DNA of 64,000 nt from Microcebus murinus (Eukaryota; Chordata; Mammalia; Primates; Cheirogaleidae), in the NCBI RefSeq assembly GCF_040939455.1, contig NC_134108.1:13607501-13671500 (forward strand), given 5' to 3'. Position 1 is the stretch's first letter; every line of letters starts with the position of its first letter. Positions 48,914 through 60,512 of this stretch are shown here, in pieces. Both the position numbers and the translations under genes were made by a program. The notes beneath the pieces were generated by a model. The model was not told the DNA's origin and did not search any database. It saw only the letters and a list, made by a program, of their open reading frames with translations.

Positions 48914-49805
48914 GTAAGCTGGATGCTCAAACAGTTAGGGAAGAGAAAAGCCCAAAAAGAAAAGAAAAAATTACCCAGAGTATCCATTGTTCACTATTTC
49001 CTTTTGGTTACAATGTCCTGAAATAGCCTTGAGTTCCCAAACTTGCTGTCATCTACAAGTAGCTGGGAAAATAAGTAGGTATAAAGACAATATATAAATA
49101 CAATGAGCCAAGTTATGTCTGCCCTAACAGTTTGAATATAATATAGAAAAATTAAAATATTCCCTTGCCAAATATTCATTACAGAATTTGTGGCTGAGAA
49201 AAAGTAAAATTTTTTATTGAAAAGGAAATGATAAAAAGACATTATATTTAAAATATAATGTCTTTGAAATTTAAGGTGGCAAAAAGTCATGATGTATTAC
49301 CAAATTATTATAATGACATAAAACACACTATCATTATGCTCTCTGGTGAACTCTTGAAAGCTTAATATTTATCTTGTTGTCATAGGTTGACCTTTGTCAG
49401 GGTGAATCTGATGTTGGACTTAAATAGATTTTCAAGCCTCAGTTTTATTTCAGTGGAGCACCGTCCTGCAAGTATACTCTAGACGTGTTGTTGTATTTGT
49501 AAACTTCCTTGCACACATCCAGGACAGCTCACGTGATGTGCTTATGCTATTCAATTTGACTAATTCCAAATCCAGAGCCTTAGGGCATGTTTGAAAAAAA
49601 TTAAAAAAAAAAAAAACAGCTGTTTTATTTTAGCTCAAACAGTTGTCTCTTTCTCTCTCTGGTCAGCTTGGCTCAAGGCACAGTTATTGTTTGGCACAAC
49701 AGTTGTATGTTTGGGCACCCTTAATCCTGTGGCAGGCATCAGCAGGGTTCTGGAGTGTAGATAGTCTCAAATGATGAGAATCCGACTTTTTGCTTTCTGT
49801 CTCAG
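48914..49805 (+). other. SYNE2: SYNE2 intron j-k
   Basis: No interspersed repeat recognised. It contains a 31-bp near-perfect palindrome at 49235-49265 and an A-run at 49599-49617. Confidence 0.8.
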
Positions 49806-49956
49806 AATCGAAGAGACCTGGCGGCTGTGGCAGAAGTTTCTGGATGACTATTCCCGTTTTGAAGATTGGCTGAAGATTTCAGAAAGGACAGCTGCTCTCC
49901 CCAGGTCTTCTGGGGTGATCTATATAGTTGCCAAGGAAGAACTAAAGACATTTGAG
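49806..49956 (+). CDS. SYNE2: SYNE2 exon k (spectrin-repeat rod)
   Basis: Acceptor TTTCTGTCTCAG, donor TTTGAG|GTGATT. One base completes Lys, then 50 codons follow, starting IEETWRLWQKFLDDYSRF and ending EELKTFE. It gives helix A with several aromatic residues (WRLWQKFL, FEDWL). The segment FEDWLKISERTAALPRSSG differs from remembered human sequence at a few sites, so this is one of the less conserved rod exons. The donor has weak +3 to +6 bases. Confidence 0.94.
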
Positions 49957-52520
49957 GTGATTTATAATTCCAAGTTTTTAATCCTTATTTTGCTATGAAA
50001 GTAGCCAGCTGGTCCTTGGTGTTCTAAGGCATAAATTAACTGTTTGCCTACAAACTAACTGTTCACATAGCTGGGTGAGGACTTTGTAGCCATCTTTATT
50101 ATTGCCTCATAAGTAGGCAAAGAAGGGCAAAAAGAAAGGAGGTTTGTATCTTAATTTAAGATTATCAAGAATTAGAAATAATGTAATAATGATGAGAAAT
50201 TCTATTAGGAAACAAGAATCATGATCCCCCCCACAAATATATACATATATAAAATCATTGATAAAATAGAGTTGGCTCTATTTTACAGAATAAAACGTTT
50301 TCCTTATAATCCATTTCTAATTTCACAACGAAGAGCAGTGCTGGTCTTGAGTCACCAAGGCTTTTCAATTACATGGAGACAAAAATAGCAGTGGTGTAAT
50401 TGTACTCATAAAGAAAGGAATCATTCAATAATTGATTCTAGTTCCTCGCCTATTTGCACAATCTTGAGTCTACTCTATCACTGTGACACAATGAAACTCA
50501 GCTTCTCAGCTGCTGCTCATTTTCACAGAGGACCTGACAAAGCCCAAAGTTGACCATTTCTAAATTTGAAGGCTCTTCTTCCTTCAATTCCCACTGATAG
50601 GCAGATGTGTGTACTCACATATTGAGAGCCAACAGTTCGGATGCATTCTGATCATTCTTGGTTGCTAATTCTGCCTGAATTTCCTTAAGATGTTTAGAAA
50701 TAAGACTAAAAATCCAACCAAATCCAGCTGGATTCATTTTTACCTTGCTGTATCAGATAACTAGGCATTTACTGGGGCTTGTTAGAAGAAATGTGGAGCT
50801 TGCTTTTTGTTCTTGTGGAGTTTGTAATCTGAGCTGTATGAATCTATAAAATGTTCAAATGTTACATGAAATAAATAAGAGTTTTTCTGAGGTCTGAATG
50901 GATTTATGTGTAACTATATCTCTTAATTCCAGAAAAAAAAATATGTTCCTATATAAAAGATTTTCCCTTATAAAACTTCTAGTAAAAAGCCACAATAAAC
51001 TTTGCAGTAGATTTCAGGTCATCTCACTGTGAGCCAGTACGAGTGGAAGTGCCACTCAGCTGCCTCTTATTACACTCAGCTTCATAAAGGTTAAAACCTT
51101 TTGTAATTGGCTTAGACTACAAAGCAGATTATATAAGATCCTTTCTGATGCTATTTTAGGCTCTCAGATTTTATGGGAAAAGTTAGCCATATAGTTAGCT
51201 TCTATAATTATTTATTTAGTTCGTTTGTCATTAATCTTGTAGTTAATTTTCTGAGGAGATAGAAATAAATCATAGAAACAAAGTTTTGCTTAAGGACAGT
51301 CTTCAGCTCATTCAGTTGAATGTTTGGGATGGGTCTGGATGTGCCGGGTGCTGGCCCGGGTACTGTACCCACTCCAGTGGGCAAACACATAGGTAACTTC
51401 CAGGAACAGCAAAATCTCAACTCTCTTTGCTGGGGAAATAACTTCCATCGCTGGGGAAATAACTTAAAGTTTTATAGGCTAGAAGACAGGATTTATTAGG
51501 ATTAAGGCTCTTAAAGCAACACTCAGAAGGAAAACCATTTAAGAGGCAGTAATGTGGTAGCATGTAAACAGTGTAATAAGCCAAGGAAAACAAAATTTGG
51601 GGATTTGATGAGTACAGTCCAATTGGTGAATTATAAAATTGTTGTCTAATACACGATAAAAATGTCATAAATCATATAAATGAGTTTGAGAAAAAAGAGC
51701 TTCATTTTATTTTGGCCAAATGATTCCTATGCTAGGGCTATTCTGTATTGCAGGGAGAAAGCAGAAAGAGTGTTTACCTTTAGAATCTCTAAACTGTGCT
51801 CAGGGCATGTGGGTATCTTCAAAAGTAGATGAACACAACCATATAGGGTGGTGCACTAGCTCCAACATGTTTTATAGAAACTGTGACTAATTCACAGGAA
51901 CAATTTAAAAAGAAATAGAGCATATTCCAAACTTTTCAAAACGTAAAATTACTTATATTTTACTAAACTGCTTTTTTAAAAATAAAGTTCATAATAGCTA
52001 ACCTTTGGAGGGCTTTCTGCAAATGGTAGTTTTAAGTTTTTTCCTGATGGATAGCAGCAGAATTGAGGCAATTTCTAGATTTTTAGGAAACTACATGTTT
52101 TACAAATAAACAGTTCCATTATAGATGTCTTTTCTCAGTATTGACACCAGAAATATTGAACATTTCAAACACACATTTCAAAAATATACACACACACACA
52201 TATGATTTTGTAATAGTTTGTTTTGTGGGGAAATTTGTTTCCCAGGCTGTTAATTATTTTAAAAACTATATTATATTTATATGCTTGTGTGTGTATATAT
52301 GTGTGTATGCATTTATTTGCTACTATTCTCCATTTTCTTTCATATTTTTGATTAAACCTTTATTTTTCCTTAAGCTACGCCAATTAAATTACTTCGCTTC
52401 CATAAGGGGATCCGTACTGTCATTAGAAACTTTCCTTTCCCTCTGTCTGTGGTGGTGTCACTGCCCATTCTCCCGATGGGAGCTGATGTCCCACGCTAAT
52501 ATCCTTCTTTGTGGTCGTAG
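49957..52520 (+). other. SYNE2: SYNE2 intron k-l
   Basis: AT-rich intron with short CA/TG tracts at 52187-52200 and 52286-52310. I recognise no gene or mobile element. Confidence 0.75.
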
Positions 52521-52703
52521 GCTTTCCAGCGACAGGTCCACGAGTGCCTGACCCAGCTGGAACTGATCAACAAGCAGTACCGCCGCCTGGCCAGAGAGAA
52601 CCGCACCGACTCGGCGTGCAGCCTAAAACAGATGGTTCACGAAGGCAACCAGAGATGGGACAACCTGCAGAAGCGCGTCACCTCCATCTTGCGCAGACTC
52701 AAG
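52521..52703 (+). CDS. SYNE2: SYNE2 exon l (spectrin-repeat rod)
   Basis: Acceptor TGGTCGTAG, donor CTCAAG|GTTCTT. It is 61 codons, symmetric phase 0, starting AFQRQVHECLTQLELINK and ending TSILRRLK. It gives helices B and C, with the helix-C Trp in GNQRWDNLQ. It is highly conserved with human. The donor fits consensus only up to GT (positions +3 to +6 are TCTT), and the downstream intron is the shortest in the window at 267 bp. Splicing here is probably by exon/intron definition over a short distance. Confidence 0.95.
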
Positions 52704-52970
52704 GTTCTTATTACGCCTCACCTGTCATTTAGAGGCCCAGAGGACAGGATCGGGCCATTTTTGAACACAATGTTAAGACACCATCTCGGTGATTTTTGTA
52801 AGAGTGGGATGGCAGAGGGGTGTTGCAGGGGATGGGAAGTGGCAAAGGATTGCAGGGCTCTCGTTGCTTGTTGAGAAAATGGCTTTCCAGAGTAACATTG
52901 GAATTGGCTGTGCCGCGTCAATATGTTTATGTGGACTTTTTAATTTTTATTATTTGCCTCTCGTATCCAG

Positions 52971-53108
52971 CATTTTATTGGCCAGCGTGAGGAGTTCGAG
53001 ACGGCGCGGGACAGCATTCTGGTCTGGCTCACAGAGATGGATCTGCAGCTCACTAACATCGAGCACTTTTCTGAGTGTGATGTTCAAGCTAAAATCAAGC
53101 AACTCAAG
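52971..53108 (+). CDS. SYNE2: SYNE2 exon m (spectrin-repeat rod)
   Basis: Acceptor TCGTATCCAG, donor CTCAAG|GTAACA. It is 46 codons, symmetric phase 0, starting HFIGQREEFETARDSIL and ending QAKIKQLK. It is helix A of a repeat (ILVWLTEMDLQL) plus the A-B loop. It belongs to the most C-terminal block of the rod, which is present in every KASH-bearing isoform downstream of the alpha promoter. Confidence 0.95.
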
Positions 53109-54929
<1,821 letters not shown>

Positions 54930-55121
54930 GCCTTCCAGCAGGAAATCTCACTGAACCACAATAAGATCGAGCAGATAATCGCCCAGGGAGAACAGCTGAT
55001 AGAAAAGAGCGAGCCCTTGGACGCGGCCGTTATCGAGGAAGAGCTGGATGAGCTCCGGCGATACTGTCAGGAGGTCTTCGGGCGCGTGGAAAGATACCAC
55101 AAGAAATTGATCCGCCTGCCT
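54930..55121 (+). CDS. SYNE2: SYNE2 exon n (spectrin-repeat rod)
   Basis: Acceptor GTCCTCCTTAG, donor CTGCCT|GTACGT. It is 64 codons, symmetric phase 0, starting AFQQEISLNHNKIEQII and ending YHKKLIRLP. It contains helices B and C of the repeat begun in exon m. The helix-C Trp position is occupied by Tyr/Phe (RRYCQEVFGRV), a family deviation shared with human nesprin-1 and -2. It ends the regular rod. The next exon is not a spectrin repeat. Confidence 0.95.
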
Positions 55122-55174
55122 GTACGTAACATTGATTGTTCTCATCTTCTTTAAAGAGAATTAACTATGTGGGA

Positions 55175-55400
55175 TTAGGCAGCACTGGACAGCAGGTGAG
55201 AGGGTCCTGCGTCGACGTCCTAGCGTTGACGTGCATTGGCTCTGCGACCTTGCGCAAGTGACTTCACCTTTCTTGCCTCAGTGTCCTCAACTGTAAACTG
55301 GTTTAACAACAGTAACTACTTTGTAGAAAGGATGGCGTTGAGCATTCGATGAGTTTATGTATAAAGAGTGTAGAAGAGTATTTGGCATATATCTTCTATG
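55175..55400 (+). mobile_element. MIR SINE
   Basis: GACCTTGCGCAAGTGACTTC, CTCAGTGTCCTCAACTGTAA: good MIR core, CpG-bearing. Confidence 0.7.
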
Positions 55401-55654
55401 GAAGATAAAGAAGCCTCTAGAAGAAATAAGAAGGTGAATGTGAGCAATATAATTACTGCACAGTTGGTGAGGTTTAGGTTTAGGTGAATTTTTTCTTCTA
55501 TTTTCCTCATTGCTATCATAATCACATCTCATCCATGGAGATATTATGAGAATATTTGGAATCTTCTGTGATCAACTATATTTAAAATCTGGGACGTAAA
55601 GTAAAAAGGACAAGCTGTAGTTTTATCGGTAATATCCTTTTGTTCCTGATATAT

Positions 55655-55800
55655 GTCATTGCGTAGCTGTCATATTGCAGGCACAGTACTAGGTTGCCTT
55701 TCTTTACATATTACCTTACTTAATCTTACATCAATTCTTTGAAGTAGGTTTTAATATTATTCCCATTTTACCAGTAATGAAACTGAGGCTTACGTAGATT
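55655..55800 (+). mobile_element. MIR SINE
   Basis: TTATTCCCATTTTACCAGTA and ATGAAACTGAGGCTTACGTA are the MIR core. It precedes the acceptor of exon o by about 170 bp. Confidence 0.7.
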
Positions 55801-55966
55801 AATTTATAAGATGTTTTTAAACGTGACCAAAAGGTTCTCATTTGCTCATAGGAAGTTTACAAGTATCCCCACATGGTAGACAGGTGGCCCAGGTAAGCTG
55901 GCATGCTGAGATTTGCTGAGAGGTGGAACCAATGCAATAACGAGGTTGGCTTGACTTCCCTTCCAG

Positions 55967-56294
55967 CTCACAGACGATGAGCACGACCTCTCGGACAGGG
56001 AGCTGGAGCTGGAAGACTCTGCGGCTCTGTCGGACCTGCACTGGCACGACCGCTCTGCAGACAGCATGCTCTCCCCGCAGCCCTCCTCCAACCCCTCGCT
56101 CGCCCAGCCCCTGCGCAGCGAGAGGTCGGGGCGAGACACCCCCGCCAGCGTGGACTCCATCCCCCTGGAGTGGGACCATGACTACGACCTCAGTCGGGAC
56201 CTGGAGTCTGCAGTGTCCAGAACGCTGCCCTCTGAGGACGAAGAGGGTCAGGAGGACAAAGATTTCTACCTCAGGGGAGCCGTTGGCTTATCAG
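55967..56294 (+). CDS. SYNE2: SYNE2 exon o: acidic Ser-rich linker with LEWD kinesin-binding motif
   Basis: The largest coding exon here: 109 codons plus one base. Acceptor CTTCCCTTCCAG, donor TATCAG|GTAGGA. It begins LTDDEHDLSDRELELED and ends RGAVGLS. There is no spectrin-repeat pattern. It is rich in Asp, Glu and Ser and is probably disordered. LEWD is encoded at 56165-56176 (context DSIPLEWDHDYD). From the literature this W-acidic motif in the nesprin linker recruits kinesin-1 light chains for nuclear positioning in muscle. GC content is clearly higher than in the neighbouring introns. Compared with the human sequence I remember, the Ser/Leu stretch after PQPSSN seems about two residues shorter. 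Confidence 0.94.
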
Positions 56295-56589
56295 GTAGGA
56301 AAGAGCCTTTCCTGTACGTATGCCGGCTCACAGGAAAACGCGAGGGAATTACCACTGCCCTGGGAGCGTGTCCGCAGTTCAGAATCATCTTCTTCTCCCT
56401 TCAGGGAAATTGCACCTAAGCACGCAATTGGATATTAACGTGTTACTAAATGCAAAAGTCGGCACGGCCGTTGATTTATTCCACTGATTTACATTTAGAG
56501 TGCTAGCTGACGAGCTCTTTGCTAAGTACTAGAGACACACAGTTCCTTCTCTTCTCAAAGAGCTCACACTCTAGCGTGGGCCACAGGTA

Positions 56590-57350
56590 AGGAAATAAGA
56601 AACGACTGTGTGAGCTGTTTGGTGCCAGGATAGCCATGCACGTGTGGTTGGTGGCGTAGGGGCACAAGGGGGACTAACCGGGAGCTCTGGGGAGGCTTCA
56701 GAGAAGACACTGCTGAGCTCAGACCAGAAGGATGAATTGCAGTTGGTCAGGTGGGCACAGCAATGTCCAGAGGAAGAGAGGAGAGGAGCCCTCCCTGTGT
56801 AGTGATTGGTCTTGCTGCTTTGGGTCATCTAAGTTTTACCCAGAGTGACCAGACTATTCATTGGGCAGCTTGGAGTGAACAAAGTAGAGACAGGAAAGGC
56901 AAATAAGGCCCTGGTCATAAAGCAGCCTGTTCATCATGGAAAGGAGTTTGGCTTTTACCCTGAAGGCACTGGGGAGCCACAGCAGGATCTATAGGGGGAG
57001 AGGATGAGATCAGATACATTTTTGCATGTTGTATCTGTCTAGATACTATAGAGAGGAGAGCATATTGGGGGAGAGAGTCCAAATGAAACATTTTATAATC
57101 TGAGATAGAGGTAGGATGATGGCCTGAACTAAGGAAGCAGCACAGGGAATGGAGAGTATGGAAGAGATGTGAGAAATCATGAGGAGACTCCTCCATAGGA
57201 GAAGATTGATTGAATTGGGATGGAGGAGGTTTTCTGGCTTGGGCATCTTGGTGAAAGAGGCAGATGGTCTCAGGCCCTGAGGACCACAGAGGGAGGGCGA
57301 GTTGTGGTGAAGCTGGGCAAGGGAGGCAGGGCTGCGAGACAGGGGAGGTG
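56590..57350 (-). mobile_element. L2-like LINE relic
   Basis: Antisense motifs such as GGAGTTTGGCTTTTACCCTG and GCACTGGGGAGCCACAGCAG are found in L2-type LINE bodies. Edges are uncertain. Confidence 0.45.
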
Positions 57351-58119
57351 ATGAGTTTGGCCGTGTGCATCCTGATTTTGAGATGCCTGTAGAATATGCA
57401 AGTGCAGACTCCCAGCAGTAGATGCGTAGGGCTAAAGTTCAGGACCTGGACATGCAAATCAGGTAGTTAATCCACATGCCAGTGGTGATTGGCATGGAGC
57501 CAACAGAGGAGGTCCCACAGGAAGAGTATATAGAGGTGACCGAGGAGGACCAAAACACAGGCAACACATATAGCGAAAGGACAGCCAGAGAAACAGGAAC
57601 AAGGAAGGGAAGTGCAAATAGAATCAATAGCTGGAGGCCAATTCGTGGCATCTCGTACATTCTCTGAAAGGACATCTGGGATAATTTCTGTTTGTTTCTG
57701 ATGGTTCACATCTGGACTCCTGAGAGATGACACTGCCCTAAAAATAAAATGATGCCTCTCATTTCTATGTTGTCTTTACAGTAGAGTCTATCAGTCAGGC
57801 ATCTGGCACCCGAAGCAGCACTGTCCAATATGTTGCCACTGGCCACAGGGGATTGTCAGCGCTTAAAGGTGACCGGGCCAGTTGAGAAGGGCTGTGTGTG
57901 GAAAATGCACTTACAGCAATACATGAATTTCAAAGGCTTAGTACAAAGAAAAAAAACCATGAAATATTAATATTTGTGTTGATTACATGTTATAAATAGG
58001 GTATATATCTGTTTAGTAAAATATAGTATTAAAAGTAATTTTGTAGGTTTCTTACCATTTTCTAATGTGTCTGTTAACCCTTTGACATCACGTATGCGGT
58101 TTGCACGGAAACGTACAGG

Positions 58120-58340
58120 ACAGCGCTGCTCTGCAGCCTGGCTGTCTGGGTTGAAATCCCAGTTCTGCCGCTTACTGGATGTTTAAACTTGGATAAGTAA
58201 CTTGATTCCTCTGGACTCCAGTTTTCTTATCTATAAAAAAAACAAATAAAAATGGGAATAACACTCCAGGCACCCTGTATGGTTTCCGTGAGGATAAATA
58301 AGTGATTATGCTAGTGCCTGGTCATAAAACACTCTCAACG
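58120..58340 (+). mobile_element. MIR SINE
   Basis: GGTTGAAATCCCAGTTCTGC, GTAACTTGATTCCTCTGGAC and GTGAGGATAAATAAGTGATT: complete MIR order, about 200 bp before the cassette exon p. Confidence 0.8.
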
Positions 58341-58536
58341 ACCCAGAGCTCTCACTATAATTCATTTCAGGAAAGCTTCGGTGAGCATACTCACACACTC
58401 CTTCCTCTGTGTGCTCCAGAGCTATGTTTCTAGGACGACTAACTTCCTTTCTTCCCTAGGAAAGTTATTTTCCTGCCTCAAGGGAGCCGAGGTTTCCAGA
58501 ACTTAGCTGTCAACTTAGACTGTGCTCTTTTTGCAG

Positions 58537-58605
58537 ATGTAACCATCCCCGAAAGCCCCGAGGCCTATGTAAAACTCACAGAAAATGCAATCAAAAATAC
58601 CGCTG
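58537..58605 (+). CDS. SYNE2: SYNE2 exon p: 69-nt cassette exon (23-residue DV-type insert)
   Basis: A small exon with acceptor CTCTTTTTGCAG and donor GCTG|GTAGGC. It adds 23 residues. A split Asp joins exon o, then VTIPESPEAYVKLTENA follows and it ends NTA plus a split Gly. Phase is 1 at both ends, so inclusion or skipping both preserve the frame. Nesprin-1 has the same peptide as an alternatively spliced, muscle-linked insert called DV23, and remembered human SYNE2 full-length protein contains it. Conservation of a peptide this short argues for a binding function, but I know of no proven partner. Confidence 0.9.
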
Positions 58606-60369
58606 GTAGGCACAGAAAGCGGGAGCAGTCCTCCCTCCCTCCCTCACCTGTAACAAGCCTCCTCTCTTAGCACACCTGCTGGGTCTCTCACAGCTTTGTG
58701 GCTCGAGCATGTCCAGGCACACCCTTCCTCTCTCACTGCTGTGCTAGAGGAAACAGCTGATCAACGCCAAGCAAAAGATTTCACTCATCAAGTGAAATGA
58801 AATAACTTCTCAACCTGTACATGGTAACTGGTCTCACTAAGTATAGACCCCTGATGCCCATTAGCAGCAGACGCTATGAGAGGGAAAGCCCAGTCTCCAC
58901 CCTCTGTGCCCTCCCGTCCTGCTTGGCTGTGGTAGCGACAGCTTTCCTGGGCTGCAGAACCTACCTGTGGCTGGGGGCAATCAGGACACGGTTCTGTCCC
59001 TAAGTCCACCCGTCCGCACAAGTGACCTCGGGCTCCCCCACTGCGTCATTCTCCTCATCTCAGGGAGCCCGTGTAAGACGGGGGTGAGACCCGATTTCAG
59101 CTCCAAAAAGGCATCCAATTTTAATTTAAGAAGTCTTATCTCATGCAAATAATTTTTTTTTGAGAAATGTATTCCACAGTATCTTGAGCCTCAGGTCTTC
59201 TTTTAAGGACAGAACCATTCCTAAAACAAGAAAAATTAAAGAAAGGAAAACGGAAGCAGTTTTGCTTAGTGTTGCACTAGACAAACTTAGTTCCGAGTCA
59301 GTGATTTGGGGGAGGGTGGAGAGAATAGAGTTTGCACACAGTGATAGGATGTTGAATCATGGAGTTACTAGTTTACACTTCAGTTTTTTGAAGACAAGCA
59401 TCAGGGCAGAAAAAAAAGTAGCATTACTGGGAGGATGATTTTCTGAGTGAATCCTAGTGAGAGACCTCTTCTAGGTGTATTTCAAAGGCTTTTTTTTTCC
59501 AAAATAAATTTAATAAAGCTTACTAATATTTGTTCTGCTTTCTCCCTGTGCTAGCTCCGCTCCACTCTGATGATCAATGTTCTGTTCAGTTCAAAGACTT
59601 TAATACACACACACTATAATTTTGCAAGGAAGTGTTACAACTCTGAGAGAATGAGCCAGGCATTCCAGGCTGTGGGGAAGAGCCTACGTAGATGGAAATG
59701 CTAAAATGTTAGCTTTCTCCTGGTTTTGTTTCAGATTTTAGATAAAAGCAAGTCATTGATAGTTTGACATTAATATCTCCATACATATCTCCTCTGTGCT
59801 ACTCTTTTCTTGGTTAATTTGAATTCATGCTTTAATTTGAATGATTAACCATGAATTCATGGTTAATTTGAATGATGCAGCAGCTGGGCCTTGAGGGGCA
59901 CTGTTGTCTTCTGAGGTGCACAAAGGAAAATCAGAGAGTGTATCTTCCTCTGCTCGCTAAGTGAAGAGCATGAGAAACAACTGCCTCCTCCTGACAGGGA
60001 CGCAGCAGAGACCACTGCAGATTTTTAGAAAGGCCTTCCAGGATTAACAACATTGGCATTATCAGGAGGATCCGCTGGAAGGGGGAGCAGATGCACAGGG
60101 CTGTTCAGAGGGGAGTGGTAAGAGCCTTTTGCAACGCCCTGTCTGCTAGGGCTCATAGTCAAGCATATTCATCAGCTTGGCCACTTAAGTGTCTAACCCA
60201 CCAGCGCGACGGTACTAAGACAGCACTAAATTGGCTTTATATTTACCCCCACACACGCCATTTCTATGCTGCTGTACCTGAAATCATTTCTGAAACTTCT
60301 CCTTGACTGTCATGCTCGAAATAAATCAAACACTACGGCCGCTAAAGATTGTTGTGCTTGACACCGCAG
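58606..60369 (+). other. SYNE2: SYNE2 intron p-q
   Basis: No named repeat. A 24-bp perfect palindrome with flanking direct repeats lies at 59832-59876. Confidence 0.75.
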
Positions 60370-60512
60370 GGGATCACAGCGCCTTAGAGTCACACATGCG
60401 ACAACTGGGCAAAGCCCTGGATGATAGCCGATTTCAGATGCAGCAAACCGAAAATATCATCCGAAGCAAAACTCCCACGGGGCCGGAGCTGGACACCAGC
60501 TACAAAGGCTAC
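60370..60512 (+). CDS. SYNE2: SYNE2 exon q (C-terminal rod/linker)
   Basis: Acceptor GACACCGCAG, donor GGCTAC|GTGAGT. Two bases complete a Gly, then 47 codons follow, starting DHSALESHMRQLGKALDD and ending LDTSYKGY. It looks like one long amphipathic helix followed by a Pro/Gly turn, a degenerate spectrin-like segment. It accepts exon p, or exon o directly when p is skipped, since both leave one base. Confidence 0.94.

Larger units (their letters stand above)
55122..55966 (+). other. SYNE2: SYNE2 intron n-o
   Basis: Two MIR-like relics (about 55175-55400 and 55655-55800) fill most of it. The remainder is featureless. Confidence 0.75.
56295..58536 (+). other. SYNE2: SYNE2 intron o-p
   Basis: An L2-like block on the minus strand (56590-57350) and a MIR (58120-58340). 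Bases 57780-58080 look like an old hAT-type MITE (starts GCAGCACTGTCCAATATG at about 57814), not confidently named. Confidence 0.7.

Noticed and set aside
49771..49805. ATG in frame before exon k as an alternative start
   Set aside because: A normal acceptor (TTTCTGTCTCAG) separates it from the exon. The ATG is intronic and its few residues match no known isoform.
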